Source: MFD04716-140 sp963703125 (GTDB taxonomy: Bacteria > Bacteroidota > Bacteroidia > Flavobacteriales > Flavobacteriaceae). From it: 64,000 nt of DNA. Both the position numbers and the translations under genes were made by a program. The notes below the pieces were generated by a model. That model was not told the origin of the DNA. It saw only the letters and a program-made list of their open reading frames with translations, and ran no database searches. The stretch is taken from the NCBI GenBank assembly GCA_963703125.1, contig OY969790.1, positions 3,100,001 through 3,164,000 on the forward strand. Direction: 5' to 3'. Numbering within the stretch: position 1 is the stretch's first letter; each line of letters begins with the position of its first letter. This document shows positions 47,548 to 56,900 of the stretch, piece by piece.

Positions 47548-48034
47548 TGTTCAGTAAATTGGCAAGCTCAATAAAGACATCTTCTACTTTGTTGCCTGTC
47601 TTGGCACTTGTTAGATAATCGCAATGTATACCTTGGTGCTTCAACTCCTTTGCTATTTCATTCTCCGAAACCAAATCCATTTTATTTCCAACCACCAGTA
47701 AAGGCTTGTCAGGTATTTTTTTTGTGATAGAGTCAAGATCTGCTGCAAGATGCTGAAAAGTAGAAGGTCTGTTCACATCAAACACGAATAGGATACCATG
47801 GGTCCCCAGTAAATAGGCACTTCGTATTTGTTCTAAGTCATCGGTTCCTTCAAGGTCCCAGATTATGAGGGAAATGATATCATCGGGTGATAGGATCACC
47901 TCTTTTTTAGTAATGTGGACTCCAATGGTGACCTTATATGTATCGGAGAATTGATCTAATACAAAGCGACGAATCAAAGAGGTCTTACCGACCCCAAAAT
48001 GCCCAAGAATAACAATTTTTTTAGATTTTTGCAT
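47537..48034 (-). CDS. Ras/Rab-like small GTPase
   Basis: 165 residues, a complete single-domain GTPase: G1 GHFGVGKTS (11-19), G2 threonine in KVTIGVH (Thr36), G3 WDLEGTDD (59-66), G4 NKMD (117-120) and G5 TSAKTG (142-147). The overall layout is that of eukaryote-like Rab/Roc proteins. At the position of the catalytic Gln of Ras (DTAGQ) there is Thr64, so intrinsic hydrolysis is probably slow and a partner may be needed. There is no lipidation cysteine. It overlaps the upstream longin-like gene by 14 bases and the downstream kinase by 11, so these three form one translational unit. Cellular role unknown. Confidence 0.88.
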   Translation of the reverse strand: MQKSKKIVILGHFGVGKTSLIRRFVLDQFSDTYKVTIGVHITKKEVILSPDDIISLIIWDLEGTDDLEQIRSAYLLGTHGILFVFDVNRPSTFQHLAADLDSITKKIPDKPLLVVGNKMDLVSENEIAKELKHQGIHCDYLTSAKTGNKVEDVFIELANLLNNEA

Positions 48035-48893
48035 TCTTGAAATTAGCTTCCAACTCTTTTTTCAATAAATCTTTCTCGATAGTTCGTACCTCTTTTCCCT
48101 CTTTTTCAGAACTGTTGGTCTTAAAAACCAGATCAAGGTTCATGGCCATGAAATTGTAGTAGAAATTAAAAATAATATCCTGTAGTTTGTTCTTGGATTT
48201 TAGATGGTATTCGCCCGAAAGGACCACTGCAACATAGTGAGTTACAAAACTTTGAAGGTGTATATTGTAAAACTCATATTGTATGAGTTCTAGATTTTGA
48301 TTTTTCTGATAAAATGCATCTTCCACAAAACCCTTAATGGCGGTCAGCATACCGGAAACCATTTCTTCATCCATTGTGTCAGTGACCGAGTAGCTTGCTT
48401 TGAGAATTCCGGTGTTACGTTCAATTAATAGCACTTGTTCAATTTTGGCCGATGATATTTCGCCTAAAAGTTGTTGTTCTTCAGTTGGCCCCCCCAAAAA
48501 AGAACGCAATTTTCTTTTCCACCTTTTTATAAAACCCAATTGATTGTCAATTTTTTCAGAGAGTAATTTTATCTCTTGGGCCACATACTTTTTAACCATT
48601 TTCCCCAATACGGGATAAAGGGCATCGACCACCTCGTTTTTATGGTTTTGAATCTCTCTTTTAAGGGTGGCGGTAATTGTTGGTCCTAATGTATGCGGAA
48701 TGTTTTTGGTAAACTCCTTTAATTTATCATCTACCAACGGATGGACTTTGGCAGCCAATTGTTGTTGGTCATTAATGATGAGCTCAAGCAATTGAATTCT
48801 TTTGGAAATATCCTCAATCACCGCCTTGTCATCGGGAAATAGGATATCCTTGAGAATATCAAGCTTCTCCTGCTCATTCATTTGTGCAACCAT
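48021..48893 (-). CDS. Longin/roadblock-like GTPase partner with helical N-terminus
   Basis: 290 residues. Residues 1-130 are helical and charged (ISKRIQLLELIINDQQQLAA, IPHTLGPTITATLKREIQNH), ending in a basic segment KRWKRKLRSFLGG. Residues about 147-250 (AKIEQVLLIERNTGILKASY, DEEMVSGMLTAIKGFVEDAF, YNIHLQSFVTHYVAVVLSG) have the strand-helix layout of longin/roadblock domains and resemble the N-terminal part of Bacteroidetes and cyanobacterial proteins annotated as OmpA family, but without the OmpA domain. Such domains regulate small GTPases (as MglB does for MglA). Position directly before the GTPase gene supports this. The fold assignment is by pattern, not by search. Confidence 0.65.
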   Translation of the reverse strand: MVAQMNEQEKLDILKDILFPDDKAVIEDISKRIQLLELIINDQQQLAAKVHPLVDDKLKEFTKNIPHTLGPTITATLKREIQNHKNEVVDALYPVLGKMVKKYVAQEIKLLSEKIDNQLGFIKRWKRKLRSFLGGPTEEQQLLGEISSAKIEQVLLIERNTGILKASYSVTDTMDEEMVSGMLTAIKGFVEDAFYQKNQNLELIQYEFYNIHLQSFVTHYVAVVLSGEYHLKSKNKLQDIIFNFYYNFMAMNLDLVFKTNSSEKEGKEVRTIEKDLLKKELEANFKNAKI

Positions 48894-48902
48894 AGCGCAG
48901 AA

Positions 48903-49265
48903 TTATTTCTTCCGGATCTTTTCACCCAATTCAACCAACAGGTCACCAAGTTGTTTCTTTTCCACCTGCTTGGTTTCAAGGTCTTCCAGACGATTGTCAA
49001 GTTTATCCTCTAGTTCCGTGATTCTTATATTGATATCCGTGGAAACATCATCGATCGTCATCCTTAAATCCGTCCGAACAGCTTCTATAAGATCCTCAAG
49101 AGCCTTCTTCTTTGAAAGAATATCTTGTTTTACCTTTTCAAATTCAGATTCATAGGCTTGAATGTTCTCACCAAATATTAAATTTTTGATCAAATCGATT
49201 TTGGAAGCGGTCTCAACTTCTTTTTTCTTGGTTACGTCGATTACTGGTTGCTCCTCATTCTTCAT
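48903..49265 (-). CDS. Coiled-coil protein of the GTPase operon
   Basis: From ATG 49265 (MKNEEQPVIDVTKKKEVETA) 120 residues; an ATG at 49367 would add 34 polar residues and is less likely. Residues 40-120 form a continuous coiled coil with heptads of Ile/Leu (ITELEDKLDNRLEDLETKQ) and many Glu/Lys. IDLIKNLIFGENIQAYESEF precedes it. No family is recognised. It is the first gene of the operon, 9 bases before the longin-like gene, and may serve as scaffold or oligomerisation partner. Confidence 0.65.
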   Translation of the reverse strand: MKNEEQPVIDVTKKKEVETASKIDLIKNLIFGENIQAYESEFEKVKQDILSKKKALEDLIEAVRTDLRMTIDDVSTDINIRITELEDKLDNRLEDLETKQVEKKQLGDLLVELGEKIRKK

Positions 49266-49702
49266 GGTTAGTGGTTTATTTTGGTTTTTAGATTTACGTA
49301 CATTTCCGTTATGTACTTTTCCATTCGGTGTTACTTTTCTCATAGTGGTAAATACCTTTCCAATCAATTAGCCTAGCTGACAAATATATAAAAAATTCAA
49401 CCCCAGGCCCCATTCCTTTGGCCAATCCCATGGTTTTAAAGGTTTGCCTAAGCCATGAATACACCTAATTTAAGTCTTAAATATGGTCTCGTTCCTGTTT
49501 TTTACTAGGTTTGAAAATCAATTCAAGCCAGCATAGAATCTTCTTGATGTAAATTTTTTATTGAATTTGAACAGAAACATTTAAGAAATTAAGAATGCCA
49601 AATTGTAGAGTTGCGAGTTATTACATGTTTCTTAATTTACGCGCTCCTATATTTTCCCGTTTTTGAAAATTTACCTTACATTGTGAAGGTAAAAATGATA
49701 TA
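49266..49702. promoter_or_regulatory. Divergent promoter region of the GTPase and malonate operons
   Basis: About 435 bases between the chosen start of the coiled-coil gene and the malonyl-CoA synthetase gene. It is AT-rich and should hold both promoters; no clear operator palindrome or exact TAnnTTTG element was found. TTTACCTTACATTGTGAAGG, 34 bases before the synthetase start, is a possible but unproven element. Confidence 0.35.
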
Positions 49703-51187
49703 ATGATCGCTTTAATAGCAAAGGCCATAGGCTATCATGAAAGAACGGCGGTTGTCAGTGAGGGAGTTGGGTATACCTATGAAGACCTTCTAAAAAAGTC
49801 CGAATCAATTGCCATTGCCTTACTAAAAGGAAAAGAACATTTGAACGAGGCAAGGATTGCGTTCATGGTACATCCCGGGTTTGATTATGTGGCCATTCAA
49901 TGGGGTATTTGGCGTGCCGGCGGCATTGCGGTTCCACTATGTGTAAAACATCCTTTGGCATCAATTCAATATGTGGTCGAAGACACCCAAGCTTCGGTAC
50001 TTATTTTTTCATCAGAATTCGCATCTCTTCTTGCACCTTTAAGGAGCAGCCCGAATTTGAAACTTTTCCCTGTCGAAGATTTTCGGCAAAATGACGGGGA
50101 ACTACCGTTGGTCAATCCTGACCAACGTGCCATGATATTGTATACCAGTGGCACGACCGGAAATCCAAAGGGAGTAGTGACCACCCATAAAAACATAGCG
50201 GCCCAGATAACTTCATTGACCACTTCATGGGAGTGGGATAAAAATGACCACATACTTAACGTTCTCCCTTTACATCACGTTCACGGTATCGTTAATATAT
50301 TGGGGTGTGCCCTATGGAGCGGTGCATGTTGCCAGTTTCTGGCCAAATTTGACAGCGATAGAATTTTTGAAATATTTTGTGAAAAGCAAGTCAATGTTTT
50401 TATGGCCGTGCCAACTATTTACTATAAGTTGATAGCACATTATTATGAACTTTCTATCGAAAACCGACAAAAGATTTCCGAGGCACTGCATAAATTTCGG
50501 TTAATGGTCTCGGAATCCGCCGCCCTGCCAGTTTCAGTCATGGAAAATTGGGAGAAAATCAGCGGGCATACCTTGTTGGAACGGTACGGCATGACCGAAA
50601 TAGGAATGGCAATCAGTAACCCTTATAATGGTGAGCGAAGGCCAGGCCATATCGGACAGCCGTTACAAGGGGTTCAAGTACGATTGGCCGATGAGTATGG
50701 TAACATGGTACAGGAAGGGGAAACAGGTGAAATACAAATAAAAGGGCCAAATGTATTCAAGGAATATTGGAACAGGCCAGATGCAACCCAGAAGGCTTTT
50801 ACAAATGAGGGTTGGTTTATGACCGGTGATATTGCTGAATTGGATAATGGTAGCTACCGGATTCTCGGAAGAAACTCGGTAGATATCATTAAGTCGGGCG
50901 GTTATAAGATTTCGGCCCTTGAAATTGAAGAAGTGTTGCGCTCGCACCCAAACATCAAAGACTGTGCAGTTGTGGGTATCCCGGATGAAGAATGGGGCGA
51001 AATTATAGGTGCGTGCCTGGTTCTTTCCTCCAATGGCTTTGCCCTTGATGAATTAAAAAATTGGCTAAGGGAAAAATTACCAAGATATAAATCACCCAAA
51101 AAATATATTTTTCAGAACGACCTACCAAGAAATGTAATGGGGAAAGTGACCAAAAATGAGCTCAAGAAAATTTTCACCGAAAATTAA
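49703..51187 (+). CDS. matB: Malonyl-CoA synthetase-like acyl-CoA ligase
   Basis: 494 residues of the AMP-forming adenylating family: P-loop-like AMILYTSGTTGNPKGVVTTH (147-157 core), LNVLPLHHVHGIVNILGCAL, LLERYGMTEIGMAISNPYNG, the hinge GDIAELDNGSYRILGRNSVD, and the C-terminal catalytic lysine in LPRNVMGKVTKNEL. The LPLHHVHG and RYGMTEIGMAISNPYNGERR stretches match the MatB/ACSF3 group, which makes malonyl-CoA from malonate, CoA and ATP. The malonate transporter genes follow after 9 bases, which makes this substrate very probable. Confidence 0.88.
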   Translation: MIALIAKAIGYHERTAVVSEGVGYTYEDLLKKSESIAIALLKGKEHLNEARIAFMVHPGFDYVAIQWGIWRAGGIAVPLCVKHPLASIQYVVEDTQASVLIFSSEFASLLAPLRSSPNLKLFPVEDFRQNDGELPLVNPDQRAMILYTSGTTGNPKGVVTTHKNIAAQITSLTTSWEWDKNDHILNVLPLHHVHGIVNILGCALWSGACCQFLAKFDSDRIFEIFCEKQVNVFMAVPTIYYKLIAHYYELSIENRQKISEALHKFRLMVSESAALPVSVMENWEKISGHTLLERYGMTEIGMAISNPYNGERRPGHIGQPLQGVQVRLADEYGNMVQEGETGEIQIKGPNVFKEYWNRPDATQKAFTNEGWFMTGDIAELDNGSYRILGRNSVDIIKSGGYKISALEIEEVLRSHPNIKDCAVVGIPDEEWGEIIGACLVLSSNGFALDELKNWLREKLPRYKSPKKYIFQNDLPRNVMGKVTKNELKKIFTEN

Positions 51188-51196
51188 GGACACCCA

Positions 51197-51577
51197 ATGA
51201 AAATATACGGAGTAGCACTCTTGGCATTTTGTTTTTTGGCCGGGAAGGCAATTGGGAATCTTCTGGGATCCCTGATCAATATTGATGGTGATGTGGGAGG
51301 TGTAGGTTTTGCCATGATATTATTGATTTTTGCCAATTCGTACCTGAAGAAAAAAGGTTGGATGCGCAAGAATACCAAAAACGGAATTTTGTTTTGGAGT
51401 TCAATGTATATTCCCATTATTGTTGCAATGGCCGCGACACTGAATGCCAAGGCCGCCATTTCCGGTGGGTTGGTGGCGCTTCTGGCAGGTGTAGTAGTAA
51501 CTATCGGGTCTTTTTTCCTAGTTCCCATGATTTCGCAGATTGGCAAGAAAAAAACGTCCCAAATAAACACTGAATGA
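51197..51577 (+). CDS. madL: Malonate transporter subunit MadL
   Basis: 126 residues with four membrane segments. MKIYGVALLAFCFLAGKAIG and GVGFAMILLIFANSYLKKKG, then IPIIVAMAATLNAK and GVVVTIGSFFLVPMISQIGK match MadL, the small subunit of the two-part malonate:Na+ (or H+) symporter. The stop overlaps the madM start (ATGA), so both subunits are made in equal amounts. Confidence 0.9.
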   Translation: MKIYGVALLAFCFLAGKAIGNLLGSLINIDGDVGGVGFAMILLIFANSYLKKKGWMRKNTKNGILFWSSMYIPIIVAMAATLNAKAAISGGLVALLAGVVVTIGSFFLVPMISQIGKKKTSQINTE

Positions 51578-52323
51578 TTGAAATAATAGAAGAAATTTTT
51601 ATCAAGAACGGCTTGGTGTTCGCCTTTCTTTTTGTAGGTCTCATAATGTTGTTTTCATTCTGGTTGTCAAAGGTGCTAACAAATAAAAGAATCCCGGGAG
51701 TGGCTATTGCGGTCATTTTGGGATTGGCACTGGCATTTTTTGGCGATAAAAAGGGAATATCCGATATTCCGGTTTTTGCAGGGATGGCGTTGTTGGGAGG
51801 AGCCATGTTACGCGATTTCTCGGTTGTGGCAACAGCGATGGGGGCCGATATTGCCAAAATAAAGAATGCGGGGCTGGCCGGAACAATTTCCCTTTTGGCA
51901 GGGGTATCGCTTTCTTTTTTCGTTGGGGCCCTAATAGCGTATGCTTTGGGATACTCCGATCCTGAAAGCATGGCCACCATAGGAGCCGGTGCGTGCACTT
52001 ATATTGTTGGTCCCGTCACAGGCACTGCTTTGGGTGTTAGCTCTGATATTATTGCCATTAGTGTTGCCGCTGGGGTGGTTAAAACAATTGTAGCGACCAT
52101 TGGTACACCTTTGGTCGCCAAATTCATCGGATTGGACAATCCACATTCGGCGGTCGTTTTTGGAGGCCTGATCGGTACTACCAGTGGAGTAACGGCCGGA
52201 TTGGCGGCAACCGACCCCAAATTGGTGCCATATGGTGCCCTAACCGCTACATTTTATACGGGATTGGGATGTTTGATATGTCCATCAATATTTTATTACT
52301 TGCTTAAAATTATTTTGAGCTAA
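51574..52323 (+). CDS. madM: Malonate transporter subunit MadM
   Basis: 249 residues with about eight membrane segments: KVLTNKRIPGVAIAVILGLA, GMALLGGAMLRDFSVVATAM, IGAGACTYIVGPVTGTALGV and GGLIGTTSGVTAGLAATDPK are the conserved MadM blocks. With MadL it imports malonate, and the upstream ligase then activates it to malonyl-CoA, feeding fatty-acid synthesis or acetyl-CoA after decarboxylation. No malonyl-CoA decarboxylase (MatA) is seen nearby. Confidence 0.92.
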   Translation: MIEIIEEIFIKNGLVFAFLFVGLIMLFSFWLSKVLTNKRIPGVAIAVILGLALAFFGDKKGISDIPVFAGMALLGGAMLRDFSVVATAMGADIAKIKNAGLAGTISLLAGVSLSFFVGALIAYALGYSDPESMATIGAGACTYIVGPVTGTALGVSSDIIAISVAAGVVKTIVATIGTPLVAKFIGLDNPHSAVVFGGLIGTTSGVTAGLAATDPKLVPYGALTATFYTGLGCLICPSIFYYLLKIILS

Positions 52324-52351
52324 ATACTTTCATCAAGAACAACTCAATATT

Positions 52352-53566
52352 GTGAAAAGCCTTATTCTAAAAATCGTTGGTTTTGTCGTTTTATCAATCA
52401 TATTGGGCATTATATGGCGTTGTAAATACCTGAAGGAGGAATCTGGCTATTTTACTCCAAAAGTGTTGGCAGTTCATAGCGGTGGTCAAAAATTTGTAGG
52501 ATCTGAAACCTGTGTCGAATGCCATGAGGACGTGGCGAACTCACATTTCAATACTGCCCACTTCAATACCTCCGCTATTGCCGATCCACAATCTGTAAAG
52601 GGAACATTTGATCCGGCCCATAATTCGTTTCTTATTAATGATGCCAAATTGGAAATGGTTGAAAAAAATGGTTCTTTTTACCAGAATTCGTATCCAAGGA
52701 CTCGAGATGGAAAACCATCTGTAAGCAAGCTTGACCTTGCAATTGGATCAGGGGTTAAGGGGAAAACCTATCTTACTTGGGAAGGGGATAAATTGTACCA
52801 ATTGCAAGCCTCCTATTATGCACCGACCGAGGGTTGGATCAATAGCCCCAGTTATCCCCCATACACGTTTAAAAGACCCATTACGGATGATTGCTTAAAA
52901 TGCCACGTCACCTATGCCCAGAATAAGGACCCCCAAAGCAAAGGGAACGAATACTTCAAGGATAAAATAATATTTGGGGTAGATTGTGAAAGATGCCATG
53001 GCCCTTTGGAAGCCCATGTTGTATATCAAAGAGCAAACCCTGATCGATCATCCCCAAAGTTTGTGATAGCCATTGATAGCCTTTCCAGACAAAAACAATT
53101 GGATGTGTGTATTCAATGCCATTCCGGTCTTAGGAATAGGCAAATGAAGGGCACCCCGTTTTCTTTTCAAGTAGGAGAAAATTTGGAAGATTACTCCAAG
53201 AATTATAATGCAAACCAATCACAGGAAAAATTGGATGTACACGGCAATCAATACGGTCTTTTAACGGCAAGTCAGTGTTTTATCAACTCATCCAATATGA
53301 ATTGTACCACATGCCATGATCCCCATAGAAACCAAAGAGGCGATATGAATTTTTTTAATTCCAAATGTATGGCTTGCCATACGGGAGGGGAAGGGATACT
53401 TTGCAATAAAGAACAAACCGGTCACATAGCTCAGGATCGTAATTGTGTTTCATGTCATATGCCGTTGATCGCATCGGATGCGATGAAGGTGCCAGTTAAA
53501 ATCGGACAGCGTAGAAATACCAGTGTACATAAGGACTCATTTAATAAAGGTTTACAGGGAAAATAA
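52352..53566 (+). CDS. Seven-haem c-type cytochrome, membrane-anchored
   Basis: 404 residues from GTG at 52352 (MKSLILKIVGFVVLSIILGI), one N-terminal membrane segment. Seven CxxCH sites: CVECH 54, CLKCH 181, CERCH 212, CIQCH 253, CTTCH 318, CMACH 339 and CVSCH 365. The spacing and the segments CHEDVANSHFNTAHF, GVDCERCHGPLEAHV and NCTTCHDPHRNQRG resemble multihaem cytochromes related to cytochrome c554/nitrite-reductase-associated families, usually found with CRTAC/ASPIC-type proteins. It follows madM after 28 bases; why an electron-transfer protein is in a malonate operon is unclear, and it may simply be read through. Confidence 0.85.
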   Translation: MKSLILKIVGFVVLSIILGIIWRCKYLKEESGYFTPKVLAVHSGGQKFVGSETCVECHEDVANSHFNTAHFNTSAIADPQSVKGTFDPAHNSFLINDAKLEMVEKNGSFYQNSYPRTRDGKPSVSKLDLAIGSGVKGKTYLTWEGDKLYQLQASYYAPTEGWINSPSYPPYTFKRPITDDCLKCHVTYAQNKDPQSKGNEYFKDKIIFGVDCERCHGPLEAHVVYQRANPDRSSPKFVIAIDSLSRQKQLDVCIQCHSGLRNRQMKGTPFSFQVGENLEDYSKNYNANQSQEKLDVHGNQYGLLTASQCFINSSNMNCTTCHDPHRNQRGDMNFFNSKCMACHTGGEGILCNKEQTGHIAQDRNCVSCHMPLIASDAMKVPVKIGQRRNTSVHKDSFNKGLQGK

Positions 53567-53932
53567 TTTAACAAAAAGTTAAAGCCTTAAATATCTGTAT
53601 TATCGATTTATCTAACCCGGTCTGTCCATAATTTCTAAAATTCATGAATTTTAGAGTATTTTTAAGAAAATGACAACACTTCCGCTGTTCTATTAAATAT
53701 CTTGCTTGCTAGTTCTAAGTTCTGTCACTTTCCTAGAACATAATCAGTAGATTAGTGTCATGTATAATTATTAATCATTAAAACCTAAAAACAAATCTTA
53801 ATGAAATGTAAAAAAAATGAACTATTATCTATAACTTCAAATTTTGAATAAAGAATTAAATCTCAAACTCAACTAGTAAAAAAGTCCCAAAACGGGCACT
53901 GATTTTTTCAATTAACTAACTAACTTAAAATT
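53567..53932 (+). promoter_or_regulatory. SusC upstream region with palindrome and leader hairpin
   Basis: 366 bases. The 20-base palindrome CTAAAATTCATGAATTTTAG is at 53635-53654. GTTCTA/TAGAAC (53712-53717, 53734-53739) is a second, weaker dyad. TTTTGAATAAAGAA is at 53842-53855, and a hairpin AGTCCC/GGG(C)ACT at 53883-53900 followed by ATTTTTTC lies 33 bases before the ATG, like a transcription attenuator. The palindrome core, the TTTTGAATAAAGAA block and a hairpin with T run occur again in the same order at 62588-62810. Confidence 0.6.
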
Positions 53933-56900
53933 ATGAAAGACTTATTTTGCAAGAAGATTGTATTATGGGCTTTTGTGTTGGTATCGAACTTGATACTCGC
54001 GCAGAGCACAATTACTGGTACCGTGTCCGACGAGAGCGAACCGTTACCCGGCGCCAACGTCGTTGTAAAGGGTACAACCAATGGCACCCAGACCGATTTT
54101 GATGGAAACTACACCATCAACAATGTTGAGGGCAATGCAACGCTTGTTTTCAGCTACATCGGTTACAAAACCACTGAGGTTGCCGTTAACGGACAATCCA
54201 CAATCTCCCTTACTTTAGAGGAGGATGCCAGTAAATTGGACGAAGTGGTCGTTACGGGGTATGGTTCCCAATCAAAAAGAGACGTAACAGGATCTGTTGC
54301 AACGGTTGATGCAGAGGAACTCGGTGCAATTCCTGCAACCACATTTTCACAACAACTTCAAGGTAGGGCTGCAGGTATCGGTATTGTGAACGATGCAACA
54401 CCGGGAGGCGAGGCTACCGTGCGTATTCGTGGTTTCGGTACCATTGGTAACAACGATCCCTTATATATTATTGATGGCGTGCCATCTACTGCCCAGGCGA
54501 ATTTGAACCCAGGGGATATTGAATCCCTTCAGGTTTTGAAAGATGCCTCTGCAGCTTCCATATATGGTTCTAGAGCAGCGAACGGTGTAATTATTATCAC
54601 CACTAAAAAAGGAAAGTTGGGCAAACCGGTCATCAGCTATGATACTTATTACGGAACACAGTCGGCTTCAGAGGATGTTGAGGTTTTGAATGCCAGCGAG
54701 TTAGGTTCTTATTTGTACTTAGCGGATTTGTATGCGGGTAAAACTCCTGCTCATGGGCAGTACACTTTTGGCCCAAATGGTGAAGTATCCATTCCAGATT
54801 ACGTGTTTCCTAGTGCCGGTATGGAGGGAGATCCTGGGGTCAATCCTGATCTTTATTCCTTGGTACCCGGAAATATTTATGCCATTACACGGTCTGCGGA
54901 TACCAATTGGTGGAAGGAAGTTACAAACACCGCGCCCATATTGAACCATCAAGTATCAGCTTCTGGGGCCACCGAAAGTGCCCGTTATGCGTTCACCTTG
55001 TCTTATTTCCAAAATGATGGTATTGTTAGGTCTGTTGGTTACAACAGGACTACGGTTCGTGCCAATACTGAATTTAAGGCTTTGAAAAACAGATTGACAG
55101 TCGGAGAAAACCTTTCCGTGAGTTTTGATAATAGAAAAGGAGGTTTTGGAAATGGTGTTGATGGTCAGGATTCTGAGCAAAATGCGGTTTCGGGTTCTTA
55201 CAAACACCATCCATTGTTACCAGTATATGACATTGCTGGCAATTTTGCAGGGAGTAGGGGAGCCAACCTAGGGAACAACTTTAACCCGGTGGCGACTTTA
55301 GATCGTGCAGCGGACAATAGAACGTACCGTCTAAGGGTGTTCGGAAATGCCTTTGCTTCGTATGATTTTACGGAAAACCTGCAATTGAAGACCAGTTTTG
55401 GGGTGGATGCCACGGGCACACGAAGAAGATTTTTGGGACGATCCAATCCAGAATACATCGAAGGAAGTTTTAACAATGGATCTAGGTCTGAAGAGGAATA
55501 CGAATACAATTGGCAGTGGAATACGGTGTTGACCTATGACAAAACCTTTAATGAGGTACATAACTTTAATGCCTACATTGGTGTTGAAGGAATTCAGGCC
55601 TTTGGTGAACGTTTTGGTGGAACGCGTTCGCAGTACCCCTTCGAGACGTTGGATATTTTGCGATACTTAGATTTAGGAGGCGGTACTACAGCTGGCAATT
55701 ATGGAGGGGCTATTAGGGATTTTAGTTTATTTTCTGAATTCGGAAAATTGAACTATGACTATATGGGCAAATATTTGGCACAGTTTATTCTTAGAAACGA
55801 TGCCTCTTCAAGGTTTCAATCTGCCTCTAGGAGCGCTCTTTTCCCTGCTGCCAGTTTTGGATGGCGGGTTTCCGATGAGAAATTTATGGAAAATGTGGAT
55901 TGGGTAAATGAGATGAAATTGCGATACGGTTGGGGTAAAACAGGTAACCAAGAAATCGGGGACTACAACGCCTATACCACGTACAGGGCAAATATATTTA
56001 ATGCGGGCTATCCTTTAGATGGATCAACGGCTTCTCCTGCCATTGGTTTTGATGCCCAAAATTTTGGTAACCCGGATGCGAAATGGGAAACTACCACTTC
56101 CAATAACATTGGTCTTGATTTGTCGCTATTGGATAATAGGTTCAGCTTTGCGTTGGATCTTTGGAACCGTATTACTACTGACATGCTCTTTAGGTCTCCG
56201 GTTACCTATACCGCTGGTGATGCAGCTGCGCCATTCTTTAATGTGGGTAAATTGACCAACAAAGGTGTTGATTTAAATATTGGTTGGGACGATAAAAAAG
56301 GGGATTGGGGCTATGGCGTCAATTTTAACCTTTCGGCCTATAAGAACGAAGTCAATCAACTTAGTGAAAGTGCCGACACCAAATTGTTTGGTGATGGGTC
56401 TCGTGTACCTTCTTTGACCATTACCCAAGCTGGTACTCCTTTATCCTCTTTTTATGGGTATAACGTTGAGGGCATTTTTCAGTCACAGGCCGAAGCAGAT
56501 GCTTGGCCAACCTATGGAGATTACAATGCTCCTGGTAAGTTCAAGGTTTCCGACATCAACAATGATGGAAAAATCGATGACAATGACCGCACAATTATAG
56601 GAAGTCCGCATCCAGACTTTACCTACGGTATCAATTTCAATTTGAGCTATAAAGATTTGGCTTTGAATATTTTCGGAAACGGTTCGCAAGGAAACGATAT
56701 TTATAACTATGTTCGTTACTTTGCCGATTTCAATACTTTTCAAGGGAACCGTTCAAGAAGAGCACTTTACGATGCTTGGCAACCTTCAAACCCTACCGCT
56801 CCCGCAGCACAATGGACTGCGGCCAATCCGAATGCCACTGCCCCAATAATGGATGCGAACGACCAAGTGAGTAGTAGACCTTCATCTTATTTCATTGAGG

